Origin: Bacteroidales bacterium
GTDB taxonomy: Bacteria; Bacteroidota; Bacteroidia; Bacteroidales; UBA932
Assembly: GCA_024398125.1 (NCBI GenBank)
Contig: JAKSJO010000017.1
Coordinates: 1-54,820 of the forward strand
Length of the DNA stretch: 54,820 nt
Reading direction: 5' to 3'
This document shows, in pieces, positions 27,493 to 36,044 of the stretch (its first letter is position 1; each line of letters opens with the position of its first letter). The position numbers and the translations under genes are program-made. The notes under the pieces were generated by a model. It saw only the letters and a list, made by a program, of their open reading frames with translations. It had not been told where the DNA came from and did no database searches.

Positions 27493-28557
27493 CTACTGAT
27501 CTGCGGAGTCTACTATTGTCCAGCTTTCAGGAATCAAGGCTTCCTCGCGTGTCCATGTCGCGGCTGGGTTGCGGTAGAATGTGCCGCTGCTCTCCTTTGG
27601 AATCCATTTGTCAAGTGCATTCTTGTCTGCGACAAGGAAGTCTGCCTTGATGCTCTTGATACTGTTGCAGTCATAGAACATATTGGCATAACACATAAAA
27701 GCAAGGTCTTTTGCAGGCAGTTCAGGGGCGTTTTCAAGTGAAGAACAGCCATCAAACATCCCTAAATAGCACATTGTCGTCAGTTCTCTGGCGGGCAGAT
27801 CAGGCGCTTTGGTCAATGATGTGCATCCAAAGAACATAAATCTGTAACAACCGGCCACAAGAGATTCACTGGATAGTTCCGGTGCCGTCGTGAGGCTTTT
27901 GCAATCTTCAAAGAGCCGGTGACACCAAAAATTCGACGAACTTCTCGGATTCAGAATGGAAAAGACATCTCCACTTGCAGCAATCCGGCCTGTCATCTCG
28001 AAGTTGGTAAAGGAAGAGCCGTCGGAAAGTGTCATATTGTTTCCTTTGAATGCGACCTTGTCCCCGATGTTGGCGAGAGTCACGATCTGCGAGTTTACTT
28101 CGTATCTTGTCCATGTCGTCCCATCGGTTGTATAATCCAGTACAGGAATCAGATTCTCGTCTGGAATAAGGCTCTCGTCTGGATTGCCGTGGTCGTCGAT
28201 TGCCTTGAACTTTATGATCAAGGTAGATCCGGCTTCCTCTGCCGTAAAGCAGAGATATTTTGGTCTAGGCAGGAGTCCCTCGCCACTCTCGGTCTTCCAA
28301 TTCTCCCATGCAACCTTGTCACCGATTTCAATCCTCCCATGTTCGTCGAGATAATATTTGTCGCAGGAAGTGCATCTGTATGAACTTCTGTATCCGTCAG
28401 TGAAAGCCGTCGGGTTGACGCCTTCAACAAGAATCATTTCATGCTTATGTTCTTCTTCGGTCCCTCCGCCAGCATTGATTTTGTCACATGCTGCCATCAA
28501 GAAGAACGAACATATCAGAATGATGAATGTAACAGAGCTGAAGCAGTGTCTATTCAT
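27493..28557 (-). CDS. BspA-like leucine-rich repeat surface lipoprotein
   Basis: This 354-residue lipoprotein (lipobox LMAAC, residue ~24) has three visible parts. Residues ~37-78 are a His/Cys-rich segment with HKHEM, YRCTSCDKYY, like the short zinc-ribbon-type modules of other surface proteins. Residues ~100-210 form a beta-rich region. Residues ~215-320 hold at least three BspA-type repeats of ~25 residues with the pattern MFxGCTSLTKAPDLPA and MFDGCSSLENAPELPA. BspA proteins mediate adhesion in oral Bacteroidota. It sits between the two GNAT/PPOX duplications and its end is 10 bp from the vestigial start at 27468-27482. Confidence 0.85.
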   Translation of the reverse strand: MNRHCFSSVTFIILICSFFLMAACDKINAGGGTEEEHKHEMILVEGVNPTAFTDGYRSSYRCTSCDKYYLDEHGRIEIGDKVAWENWKTESGEGLLPRPKYLCFTAEEAGSTLIIKFKAIDDHGNPDESLIPDENLIPVLDYTTDGTTWTRYEVNSQIVTLANIGDKVAFKGNNMTLSDGSSFTNFEMTGRIAASGDVFSILNPRSSSNFWCHRLFEDCKSLTTAPELSSESLVAGCYRFMFFGCTSLTKAPDLPARELTTMCYLGMFDGCSSLENAPELPAKDLAFMCYANMFYDCNSIKSIKADFLVADKNALDKWIPKESSGTFYRNPAATWTREEALIPESWTIVDSADQ

Positions 28558-28569
28558 TTTTTTCAGTTT

Positions 28570-29085
28570 TTATTCCATGCGGCCCCACTTCATCTCCTCG
28601 CCTTCGGCATCATACTGCTTGCGTTTGCCGGTTGGAGGCTCGGTCAAGGTGATACGAACGACTGCGGTTCGGCTTAAGCTTCTGGCAACAGAGGTTTCAA
28701 ATGCATCCATGTGGTGAGGCAGGAATCGCTGGCAGATGGCGCGCAGAGCGGCAATCTTCTCGGCATCATCCTCTACGATTTCTGCCGTTCCAAACGCTAT
28801 GGCCGACTTGAATTCCAGCGTGAAACTGCCGTCCTTCGGTCCTACGGTCGGTTTGCACTTGCTGACTGCACTCAGGCATACACGGGGATTCTTGCTCAGA
28901 ATGTCGAGCTTCCTGCCATCCTGTGCACAATGGAAGTAGAATGTCTTCTCGTCTGTACGTACTAACGAGAGAGGCAGGCAATAAGGCATTCCCTCTTTAT
29001 CAGTCATGCTGACAGTAATGTATGGAGCGCGGTCAAACACCTCAAGTGCCCACTCTGCGCTCATCTCTCTGCTTTTCTTTCTCAT
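28570..29085 (-). CDS. Pyridoxamine 5'-phosphate oxidase-like flavoprotein
   Basis: This 171-residue protein has the split-barrel flavin-binding fold of the PPOX-like family close to the nitroimidazole-resistance (NimA-like) group: APYITVSMTDKEGMPYCLPL, FYFHCAQDGRKLDIL and VCLSAVSK are the conserved blocks. A His in FHCAQDGRK occupies the position important in Nim proteins. The ATG at 29085 gives MRKKSREMSAEWAL. Whether it reduces nitroimidazoles cannot be told from sequence. It is transcribed from the divergent promoter at 29083-29194. Confidence 0.9.
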   Translation of the reverse strand: MRKKSREMSAEWALEVFDRAPYITVSMTDKEGMPYCLPLSLVRTDEKTFYFHCAQDGRKLDILSKNPRVCLSAVSKCKPTVGPKDGSFTLEFKSAIAFGTAEIVEDDAEKIAALRAICQRFLPHHMDAFETSVARSLSRTAVVRITLTEPPTGKRKQYDAEGEEMKWGRME

Positions 29086-29106
29086 AGGTCGTTTGTTGAA
29101 ACTCTG

Positions 29107-29182
29107 CAAATATAAGAAGCTGTTTTGATTTCAAAACAGCTTCTGAAAAAACTTGCTCAATGAGCATCCGTATGTATCTTTG
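29107..29182. promoter_or_regulatory. Divergent promoter with two palindromes
   Basis: The - strand has TATATTTG (29107-29114) for the flavoprotein gene and the + strand has TATCTTTG (29175-29182) for the GNAT gene, whose ATG follows 5 nt later. Between them lie a perfect 13-bp inverted repeat with a 4-nt centre (29115-29127 / 29132-29144) and a shorter palindrome TGCTCA-A-TGAGCA (29154-29166). The first starts right at the edge of the -7 box, so a bound protein would block the flavoprotein promoter. Confidence 0.7.
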
Positions 29183-29187
29183 CAATC

Positions 29188-29754
29188 ATGGAAAACAGCA
29201 ATCCTTTGAAACCGATATCATCAGTCAGCGTTGTGGTGGCAAATGAAAGCCATGCAAGATATATCCCTGATATTCTCGCCGCCATCTTCGAGGCAAGCAA
29301 GGTGCCCGGGAACAGCATAGTCATGCGCGATCCTGATTATCTGGCACTCAAGATGAGGGAAGGAAAGGCTGTGATTGCTCTTGACGGGGATGCTTTTGCC
29401 GGTTTCTGCTATATCGAATGCTGGCAGAATGAAGAGTATGTCGCCAATTCAGGACTTATAGTCAGACCAGAATACAGGGGACAAGGTCTTGCAACCCGAA
29501 TCAAACGTGTCATTTTCGAGACCTCCAGGAGACTGTTCCCGAATGCATCGATCTTCAGCATAACCAAGAGCGAGGCTGTCATCAGAATGAACACGGCTCT
29601 GGGTTTCCGCAAGGCTGAGTATAGGGAACTGACCTCTGATCCGAAGTTCTGGAAAGGCTGCGACACCTGCCGCCATTATCCTGAGCTTCTCGCCAATGAT
29701 TTCGCCTCATGCCAGTGTGTCGGCCTGCTTTTCAGCCCGAAAGAATCTCTGTGA
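29188..29754 (+). CDS. GNAT acetyltransferase resembling Bacteroidota ArgA-like enzymes
   Basis: This 188-residue acetyltransferase has the acetyl-CoA loop VRPEYRGQGLATRIKRVIFE and a distinctive cysteine-containing tail (KFWKGCDTCRHYPEL, then FASCQCVGLLFSP). That tail is like the GNAT proteins placed in arginine-biosynthesis operons of Bacteroidota, where they act as N-acetylglutamate synthases, but no arginine genes lie here. The four cysteines could bind a metal. Function is therefore uncertain. Confidence 0.88.
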   Translation: MENSNPLKPISSVSVVVANESHARYIPDILAAIFEASKVPGNSIVMRDPDYLALKMREGKAVIALDGDAFAGFCYIECWQNEEYVANSGLIVRPEYRGQGLATRIKRVIFETSRRLFPNASIFSITKSEAVIRMNTALGFRKAEYRELTSDPKFWKGCDTCRHYPELLANDFASCQCVGLLFSPKESL

Positions 29755-29781
29755 TGTTTTGCAAAAGCGGAATTGAAACTG

Positions 29782-29789
29782 TACCTTTG
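29782..29789 (+). promoter_or_regulatory. Promoter -7 box of the SGNH hydrolase gene
   Basis: TACCTTTG matches TAnnTTTG and lies 20 nt before the ATG at 29810. Confidence 0.5.
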
Positions 29790-29809
29790 GGCAGATAATA
29801 CACATTATT

Positions 29810-30469
29810 ATGAAAAAGCTCATCTTGATCGCGTGCGCGATGACAATGTTCGTCGTGTCTGCAAATGCCCAGAAGAAAGTATCTGTACTTGGTGATTCAT
29901 ATTCAACCTTTGAGGGTATCAACCCTCCGGGATATGCTCCATTCTATCCTAATGACAGGAATGACGTGAAAGAAGTTGAACAGACATGGTGGAGCCTGTA
30001 CAACGAGGCAATGGGATACACCCTCGAAGTCAATGACTCATGGGGCGGTACAACCATCTGTAATACTGGATATGGAAGAAGGGATTCATCCAACTCATCT
30101 TTCAATTCCCGTCTCTGGAAACTTGGAAATCCTGACATCATCTTCGTATTCGGCGGAACCAACGATGCATGGGCAAATTCTCCAGTAGGTGAGTACAAGT
30201 ACACCGGCATTACCAAGGAGGACTGCAATTCACTCCGTCCAGCTCTTGCCTATACTCTCGATGCACTTGCAAGAATCTATCCGAAGGCTACCGTCTATAC
30301 CATCCTCAACTCAGAGCTAAAGGAAGATGTGAACGAGTCATTCCGTGAGGTATGCAAGCATTATGGTGTGCAGCTGATTGAGCTTCACGACATCGAGAAG
30401 CAGAATGGCCACCCTTCAATCGCTGGTATGAAGGCCATCTGCGCTCAGCTTGTCGAGGCTATCAAGTAA
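29810..30469 (+). CDS. Secreted SGNH/GDSL hydrolase
   Basis: This 219-residue exported esterase or acetylhydrolase has a signal peptide (MKKLILIACAMTMFVVSANAQ). The SGNH blocks are present: block I GDSYSTFEG with the nucleophile Ser, block II Gly in NDSWGGTTICN, block III GGTNDAW with its Asn, and block V in the C-terminal HPSIAGMKAI with the His. It probably deacetylates glycans. The gene stands alone and ends in a clear terminator. Confidence 0.92.
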   Translation: MKKLILIACAMTMFVVSANAQKKVSVLGDSYSTFEGINPPGYAPFYPNDRNDVKEVEQTWWSLYNEAMGYTLEVNDSWGGTTICNTGYGRRDSSNSSFNSRLWKLGNPDIIFVFGGTNDAWANSPVGEYKYTGITKEDCNSLRPALAYTLDALARIYPKATVYTILNSELKEDVNESFREVCKHYGVQLIELHDIEKQNGHPSIAGMKAICAQLVEAIK

Positions 30470-30496
30470 TATATTCATCAAATATGAAACAGAAAG

Positions 30497-30520
30497 GCTC
30501 CCTATGGGGAGCTTTTTTTT
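30497..30520 (+). terminator. Intrinsic terminator
   Basis: GCTCCC (30497-30502) pairs with GGGAGC (30507-30512) and is followed by eight T. It ends the SGNH hydrolase gene. Confidence 0.85.
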
Positions 30521-30552
30521 GCCCTTGGAACAATCAGTAGTATTCTTGTTGT

Positions 30553-30560
30553 TATCTTTG
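30553..30560 (+). promoter_or_regulatory. Promoter -7 box of the DMT transporter gene
   Basis: TATCTTTG lies 13 nt before the ATG at 30574. Confidence 0.55.
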
Positions 30561-30573
30561 TGCGCGAGACATC

Positions 30574-31461
30574 ATGACAAATCAGGTAAAGGGATTCATA
30601 AATGGAATAGTGTCGGGCATATCGTTCGGCATGATTCCGCTGTTCTCGATTCCGGTGATTGCCGCCGGGATGGGGAATGTCAGCATCCTTGTATATCGGT
30701 TCCTCATGGGGTCGATGGTGATGCTGGCGATGCTTCTGGTTGGAAGGACGTCGCTCCGCATCAGCTGGGGTGATGTCTGGCGTATCGCAATCCTGTCATT
30801 CTTCTATAATGGCACCGCACTGGCGACCTTGGAGTGCTACCACTATCTGTCCTCGGGAGTGGCGACAGCATTGGTCTTTACTGACCCGATATGGTGTGCC
30901 CTGATAGGTCTGGCATTTCTTGGAGACAGGTTTTCATGGAAACTGAGCGCTTCAATCTTCATGGCGACCCTTGGTGTCATGATGCTTACAGGAGTATTCT
31001 CTGAGGACGGCAGCTTCAATGCGGTCGGTGTGTTCTGGGGACTGCTTTCCGGACTCAGCTATGCACTGTACCTTATCGTTCTGCCTCGTCTGAGACTCAG
31101 CAAGATGCCTAGCCTTAAGCTGACTTTCTATGTATTCTTCATTGCGATGCTGCAATTAGCCTTGTACGCGAGTCTGACGGGCGGCATCGAGGCTGTTGCG
31201 ACTCCTCAGTGCTGGCTGAACCTCTTCCTGCTCGGCCTTATTCCGACTGCAGTCAGCAACATCTGCGTCACCCGCTCACTGAAACTCATAGACAGTACGG
31301 TTGTCGCCATACTTGGCGCTTTCGAGCCGCTTACAGCCATGATTATAGGCGTCTGCTTCCTCGGAGATCCGTTTACAGTCCTGATCGCTCTTGGCGGTGT
31401 GCTGATTCTTGCTGCCGTCTATAACCTAACGGTCCCTACCCATGCCCGGAAGCGCGGATAG
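30574..31461 (+). CDS. DMT superfamily (EamA) transporter
   Basis: This 295-residue membrane protein has ten predicted helices arranged as two EamA repeats. The first ends near GVMMLTGVFSEDG and the second near the C-terminus, where the typical DSTVVAILGAFEPLTAMIIG block is seen. Such transporters export amino acids or other metabolites; the substrate cannot be inferred here. It converges on the carbonic anhydrase gene. Confidence 0.92.
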   Translation: MTNQVKGFINGIVSGISFGMIPLFSIPVIAAGMGNVSILVYRFLMGSMVMLAMLLVGRTSLRISWGDVWRIAILSFFYNGTALATLECYHYLSSGVATALVFTDPIWCALIGLAFLGDRFSWKLSASIFMATLGVMMLTGVFSEDGSFNAVGVFWGLLSGLSYALYLIVLPRLRLSKMPSLKLTFYVFFIAMLQLALYASLTGGIEAVATPQCWLNLFLLGLIPTAVSNICVTRSLKLIDSTVVAILGAFEPLTAMIIGVCFLGDPFTVLIALGGVLILAAVYNLTVPTHARKRG

Positions 31462-31487
31462 GGACAGCAACGATTTCTGCGGTTTAT

Positions 31488-32027
31488 TTAGATTGTAGAA
31501 AGCTCGCCGGTCACGGAGTCCATCATGTAGCCCTTGACGACGACATCCTTCGGAACCAGAGGGTGGTTGGAAATCAGGTCGACAGTTTCCATGATGGCGG
31601 CAGGCGTGTCATCGAAGCCATGGAGCCAGGACTTCAGGTCAATGCCGCAATGCATCATCAGATTGATATGCTCATCGTCGATTCCTCGTTCACGCATGAG
31701 GTGCAGCATCTCCTCGGAGTTCATTCCCTGGACGCCGCAGCCGGTATGACCTATGATCATGATCTCGTTCACGCCCAGTTCGTAGATTGCAACGAGAAGG
31801 CTGCGGACGGTACTGTCGAAAGGATTGGTAATGACAGCACCTGCATTCTTGATCATCTTGACATCTCCGTTCTTGATTCCCAGCGCAGCGGGAAGCAGGG
31901 TGACCAGTCTCGTGTCCATGCAGGTCACGATTGCGATCTTCTTGTCCGGATACTTGCTGGTCTGGTAGTTCTTGTATTCCTCGGATTCAACAAATTTCCT
32001 GTTGAATTCCAGCATCTGTTCAATCAT
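31488..32027 (-). CDS. Beta-class carbonic anhydrase
   Basis: This 179-residue enzyme interconverts CO2 and bicarbonate. Zinc ligands are visible: Cys and the neighbouring Asp-Arg pair in TCMDTRLVTLL, and His and Cys in IIGHTGCGVQG. The length and the FESEEYKNYQTSKYPDKK start (VESEEYKNYQT) fit the small cytoplasmic type II/plant-like subgroup of Firmicutes and Bacteroidota. Its ATG lies 2 bp after the stop of the GH5 gene, so the two are co-transcribed. Confidence 0.94.
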   Translation of the reverse strand: MIEQMLEFNRKFVESEEYKNYQTSKYPDKKIAIVTCMDTRLVTLLPAALGIKNGDVKMIKNAGAVITNPFDSTVRSLLVAIYELGVNEIMIIGHTGCGVQGMNSEEMLHLMRERGIDDEHINLMMHCGIDLKSWLHGFDDTPAAIMETVDLISNHPLVPKDVVVKGYMMDSVTGELSTI

Positions 32028-32029
32028 GT

Positions 32030-33229
32030 CTATTTGCTTTTCTTGTAAGGCTTCATCATCGCGTAGAACTTGTCGAGAAGTTCCTTCATCTCCTTGAGAT
32101 CACCGCTCTTGCGGAGCTGGTTAACCTGCCAGTTCGGAGCCTCGCGCATAGGGGCCAGCTGGCCTGCCTCGAGGGTGTTGGCGCTGAGTTCTGCAAGACG
32201 GATTCCTGCATCCCAGTCCTTTGCACCGTCCTTTTTCCACTGCTCAATACCGGCCATGGCGTTGGTTATCCTGCTTTCACGGTCCGGATCCTCAGGGACG
32301 ATGTCCTCACGGTTGCGGAAATATCCGAGAATAGCTGCAGGAATGGATGGATCGCGCACGGTTCCGTCCTCGTAGAATACACCGTGGATCATGCCCCAAC
32401 CCTTTCTGACGACCATGAGCTCCCAGATGCACCAGCCCATGTTGGCCTTCATGTGCTCTTCGAGGGTTACATCGTATGGGTTGGCACGTCCCACGCATCC
32501 CATCTCACCGTTGAAGATCTTCTTGCCGACCTGGTCAGCGAAGGCTTGCGCACGTGCAACGGTGTCGCGCACCTCAGCCCTGGTCTCTGAATAGTCATGG
32601 AACTGGAGGATATCCGCATAGTCGGCCATCTTGATCATGCTTGAGACGAGCTGGAAACCGATGGTAAGTGGGGTGTCCGGATCCTTCTCCTTGAAAAGAC
32701 CGTACATGCGTCTGCAGTTTTCGAAGTTGGCTTCGCGCATCCTGACATTGAGATCGGGCTCATTCATGATGTCCCACATCGCGAGGTTCGGCTCGTCCTT
32801 GAGAGTGGCAACGAGGAAGTCGACCCATTCTTCGGCCTGGTAGAGGAGGGTAGAGTCCCTGGTCCAGCGTCCACTGCCTACCACAGGCATCATAAGCATG
32901 TCTCTCTCGGCGCACTTGTGCGCGAAATCCTGTAGTCTTACGGCAAGGGTGTCGCCTATTTCGTCGTAGCACTGCCATGGAACAAAGACGCGGCAGAAGT
33001 TAAGCTTAAGGCCCTGAGCGAGGTCAAGATCGTATGCGACAACGTCTTCGTCATACTTCACCCAGGTGTCGATATGGTGACGCGGTTCAGCGACTCCGGC
33101 AGGGGTGTAGTTGAATCCTCTCATCTGGGTACAGTCGATAGCATACTTGTCAACCTTTTCTACTGGCTGGCTGCAAGATGCCATTGCCAAAGCCAGCAAC
33201 GACATTGCGACGGATTTCAGGTGCTTCAT
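32030..33229 (-). CDS. GH5-like cellulase/mannanase lipoprotein
   Basis: This 399-residue lipoprotein (lipobox MASCS) has a TIM-barrel of the GH5/clan A kind. It contains the acid/base Glu157 in WDIMNEPDLN and the nucleophile Glu242 in IFNGEMGCVG; the motif RGFNYTPAGVA opens the barrel and FCRVFVPWQCYDE follows. Closest character is the GH5-type group without assigned specificity that is common in Bacteroidota; mannan or glucan hydrolysis is likely. It is followed by carbonic anhydrase with a 2-bp gap and preceded by the HAD phosphatase gene 22 bp upstream, all on the - strand. Confidence 0.85.
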   Translation of the reverse strand: MKHLKSVAMSLLALAMASCSQPVEKVDKYAIDCTQMRGFNYTPAGVAEPRHHIDTWVKYDEDVVAYDLDLAQGLKLNFCRVFVPWQCYDEIGDTLAVRLQDFAHKCAERDMLMMPVVGSGRWTRDSTLLYQAEEWVDFLVATLKDEPNLAMWDIMNEPDLNVRMREANFENCRRMYGLFKEKDPDTPLTIGFQLVSSMIKMADYADILQFHDYSETRAEVRDTVARAQAFADQVGKKIFNGEMGCVGRANPYDVTLEEHMKANMGWCIWELMVVRKGWGMIHGVFYEDGTVRDPSIPAAILGYFRNREDIVPEDPDRESRITNAMAGIEQWKKDGAKDWDAGIRLAELSANTLEAGQLAPMREAPNWQVNQLRKSGDLKEMKELLDKFYAMMKPYKKSK

Positions 33230-33251
33230 GATAGTATGGGTTTTATTGGTT

Positions 33252-33863
33252 TCAGATCTGGTTGTCGAGAATCTCCCTCAGTTCCTTCTCGTACTGCTTT
33301 GCATTCTTGAAGACTATGCCTTTCATCCCAAGGCTTTCTCCGCCCTCGATGTTGTCTTCGCGGTCGTCGGTGAAAACGCATTCTTCCGGTTTCAGGCCGA
33401 ATCTGTCGAACAGGCACTGATATATCTCCGGTTCAGGCTTGATGACCTTTTCCTCCGATGATATGACCTGACCGTCCAGAAGCTTGAAGATATCGAACTG
33501 AGACATTGTTGTGTACACCTTGCTGCACCAGTTGGTAAGGCCGTAGAGCTTGTAGCCCTCGGTCTTCAGCTTCATAAGCAGCTCTCTCATGCCGGGGATC
33601 TCTTCTGTGACGACCTCGGTATAGTGCTCCTCGAAGATGTGGATTTCGTTCTCAAGATCCTTGTGCATGGCGATCATTTCCTCCATGATTGCGCTGAAAG
33701 GCTTCGCCTCGCGGTCGATGATCATCTGGAGGTCATAGTTGAAGATGGATATCAGTGCTTCGCGTTTTTTCTGCTCGGGGATGAATCTAAGGTAGAAGGC
33801 CTCGTAGTCATAGTCCACGAGAACCTTTCCAAAATCGAATATCAGGTTCTTTATCATTGTCAA
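33252..33863 (-). CDS. HAD family hydrolase (YihX-like phosphatase)
   Basis: This 203-residue HAD-superfamily phosphatase shows motif I in NLIFDFGKVLVDYD (the second Asp replaced by Gly-Lys as in YihX-type proteins), motif II in LYGLTNW, the motif III Lys in SSEEKVIKPEPEIY and motif IV in VFTDDREDNIEGG. YihX of E. coli is an alpha-glucose-1-phosphatase; the substrate here is not determined. It is first of a probable three-gene unit with GH5 and carbonic anhydrase. Confidence 0.9.
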   Translation of the reverse strand: MTMIKNLIFDFGKVLVDYDYEAFYLRFIPEQKKREALISIFNYDLQMIIDREAKPFSAIMEEMIAMHKDLENEIHIFEEHYTEVVTEEIPGMRELLMKLKTEGYKLYGLTNWCSKVYTTMSQFDIFKLLDGQVISSEEKVIKPEPEIYQCLFDRFGLKPEECVFTDDREDNIEGGESLGMKGIVFKNAKQYEKELREILDNQI

Positions 33864-33944
33864 GTCGTTCTTAAGTCATTCCTAAAAAGTATGTAAGGAT
33901 AGTTATTTTTGTCGATATCGGCAAAAATATGAGAACTATAGTCC

Positions 33945-33952
33945 TATATTTG
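33945..33952 (+). promoter_or_regulatory. Promoter -7 box of the TonB receptor gene
   Basis: TATATTTG, 17 nt before the ATG at 33970. An out-of-frame ATG (33966) opens an eight-codon reading frame that overlaps the start. Confidence 0.6.
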
Positions 33953-33969
33953 CGCAGCAAAAAACATGA

Positions 33970-36042
33970 ATGTTGAAAGTTATCAAGCATAGATGCATGG
34001 CTCTTGTGGCCGTCATGGTTGTTCTTTTCCAGAGCCTTCAGGCTCAGGAGAAGAATCCCTTTGCGCACAGGATGGATGATACACTCTCTACGGTGACTGT
34101 CACGGCTGTAAAGGAAAAACCGCGCAACACCACCCAGACGGGCCTTGTCCGTCTGGACACAGACATGCTGAAAAGGGGAGCCTCGAGCTTCGGTACGCCT
34201 GACATCATCAAGACCTTGCTGAACCTTCCCGGCGTTTCGGCCGGCAATGAGCTGATGGGCGGCATGTATGTCCATGGCGGCGACGGAACTGATAACCTGT
34301 ATCTGCTTGACGGAGTCCCTCTGTACAACATCAGCCATTTCGGCGGAATCTTCTCTTCATTCAACACTGATGTGACCGACGGTCTGGATTTTTACAAGAG
34401 CGGCTTTCCTGCGCGCTATGGAACCAAGCTGTCATCGGTCGTTGATGTAACAACCCGCCCGGGTGACATGAATGAATTCCATGGAAGCGCCTCTCTGGGC
34501 CTCATTGACGGCAGGTTGAACATCGAGGGACCGATCGTGAAGGGACGGACTTCGTTCAACCTTGCCTATAGAAGGAGCTGGATGGACATGATGATATGGC
34601 TTGCAATGAAGCTTGCCGGCGAGGACGGCAGCCGAAAGGCGGCTTATTTCATGCATGACCTGAATGCCGGCATCACACATGACTTCGGCAAGGACAACCG
34701 TTTCAGGGTGAATTTCTACAGAGGCTCTGATGATCTGGACCTTGGTCTGAAACCTGCGGATTCATCTGTGGATCTGACTGTAAAGTGGGGCAACCTCTGT
34801 ACAAGCGTCAGCTGGGACAAGAAACTGAGCCTGAAGACTCGATCTTCGCTTATGGGCTATTTCTCGCAGAGCCGCTCTGATACTGACTATGGCATTCTTC
34901 TGGGGGGATACGACATGTCCGACAGGATCAACTCATCCATAAGGGATGCCGGAGTGCGGTACAATCTTGACTGGTATCCGCACGAGTCGCATCATATCCG
35001 TACAGGAGTTGACGGTGCATTCAAGATGTACCGCTATGTCGGAATGGCTGAAGATCCTACTGATCCTGACTCGCCGTCGCCGACCGTGAACAGCAATGCA
35101 CCCGAGCTGTCTGTCTATATGGAGGACGAATTCTTCATCGTTCACGGCCTTACGCTGAACGCCGGCCTCAGACATACGGCATACATGACGCCTGGAAAGA
35201 TCTGGAACAGTTTTGAACCGAGAGCCGCACTGAAGATATCCCCAGCCTATTTCATGGATATCAAGCTTTCGTACAGCAGGATGAGCCAGAGCGACCACCT
35301 CGTTGCGTCGTCATACATTGACCTGCCCAGCAATACCTGGATGCCTTCTTCTTCGCTTGTGCGTCCCGAACTTTCGGATCAGGTCAGCGCAGGCGTCTAT
35401 ACGGAGCCAGTTGAGGGTATGACCCTCAATCTCGAAGGCTGGTACAAAACCATGAACCATCTGTTGCACTATGTGGGTATCAACTCCATGTTCCCGCCTG
35501 TACAGAACTGGGAGACCTCGTTCACTGATGGAAAGGGCCTCTCATACGGTTTGGAAGCCGAGATAGGCTACCAGACGAAGTCATTCAACGCAACGGCGTA
35601 CTATACCTTGGGATGGTCGAAGAGGTACTTTCCGGAGGTTTATCCGCAATGGTTCTGGGCTAACAATGACAACCGCCACAAGGTGAATCTGCTGTTCTCT
35701 TACAGGATATCCAAGAGCCTTGAGGTGAACGCCAACTGGAATTACCATACCGGCAACCGCATAACCCTTCCGACGAACGTTCTTGCCGACGGAACTCAGC
35801 TCTATGGCACTCCGTTCAATTTCACGTTGCCGTCATACCATCGACTTGACCTTGCAATGACCTACACCAGGAAGACAAGGATGGGCAATGCCTTCGACCT
35901 GAGTGCAAGCGTTTATAACGCATACAATAACAAGAATGCCTTCTTTGCCTATGTGGAGAAGGATGAAAATGGGGATTTCAAGGGAGTCGCGTACAGCGTC
36001 CTTCCTGTGTTCCCGACATTGACGATGACATATAGATTCTAG
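33970..36042 (+). CDS. TonB-dependent outer membrane receptor (DUF4249-associated)
   Basis: This 690-residue beta-barrel receptor has a signal peptide (cleavage after SLQAQ) and goes almost directly into the plug domain: LLNLPGVSAGNELMGGMYVH (with LPGV and the later GGDGTDNLYLLDGVPLYN) is the plug signature, followed by the barrel to the C-terminal TMTYRF with terminal aromatic residue. It lacks the N-terminal carboxypeptidase-regulatory-like domain found in many SusC proteins. Pairing with a DUF4249 lipoprotein, rather than SusD, is characteristic of a separate group of receptors of unknown ligand. It would import a TonB-driven substrate. Confidence 0.93.
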   Translation: MLKVIKHRCMALVAVMVVLFQSLQAQEKNPFAHRMDDTLSTVTVTAVKEKPRNTTQTGLVRLDTDMLKRGASSFGTPDIIKTLLNLPGVSAGNELMGGMYVHGGDGTDNLYLLDGVPLYNISHFGGIFSSFNTDVTDGLDFYKSGFPARYGTKLSSVVDVTTRPGDMNEFHGSASLGLIDGRLNIEGPIVKGRTSFNLAYRRSWMDMMIWLAMKLAGEDGSRKAAYFMHDLNAGITHDFGKDNRFRVNFYRGSDDLDLGLKPADSSVDLTVKWGNLCTSVSWDKKLSLKTRSSLMGYFSQSRSDTDYGILLGGYDMSDRINSSIRDAGVRYNLDWYPHESHHIRTGVDGAFKMYRYVGMAEDPTDPDSPSPTVNSNAPELSVYMEDEFFIVHGLTLNAGLRHTAYMTPGKIWNSFEPRAALKISPAYFMDIKLSYSRMSQSDHLVASSYIDLPSNTWMPSSSLVRPELSDQVSAGVYTEPVEGMTLNLEGWYKTMNHLLHYVGINSMFPPVQNWETSFTDGKGLSYGLEAEIGYQTKSFNATAYYTLGWSKRYFPEVYPQWFWANNDNRHKVNLLFSYRISKSLEVNANWNYHTGNRITLPTNVLADGTQLYGTPFNFTLPSYHRLDLAMTYTRKTRMGNAFDLSASVYNAYNNKNAFFAYVEKDENGDFKGVAYSVLPVFPTLTMTYRF

Positions 36043-36044
36043 CA

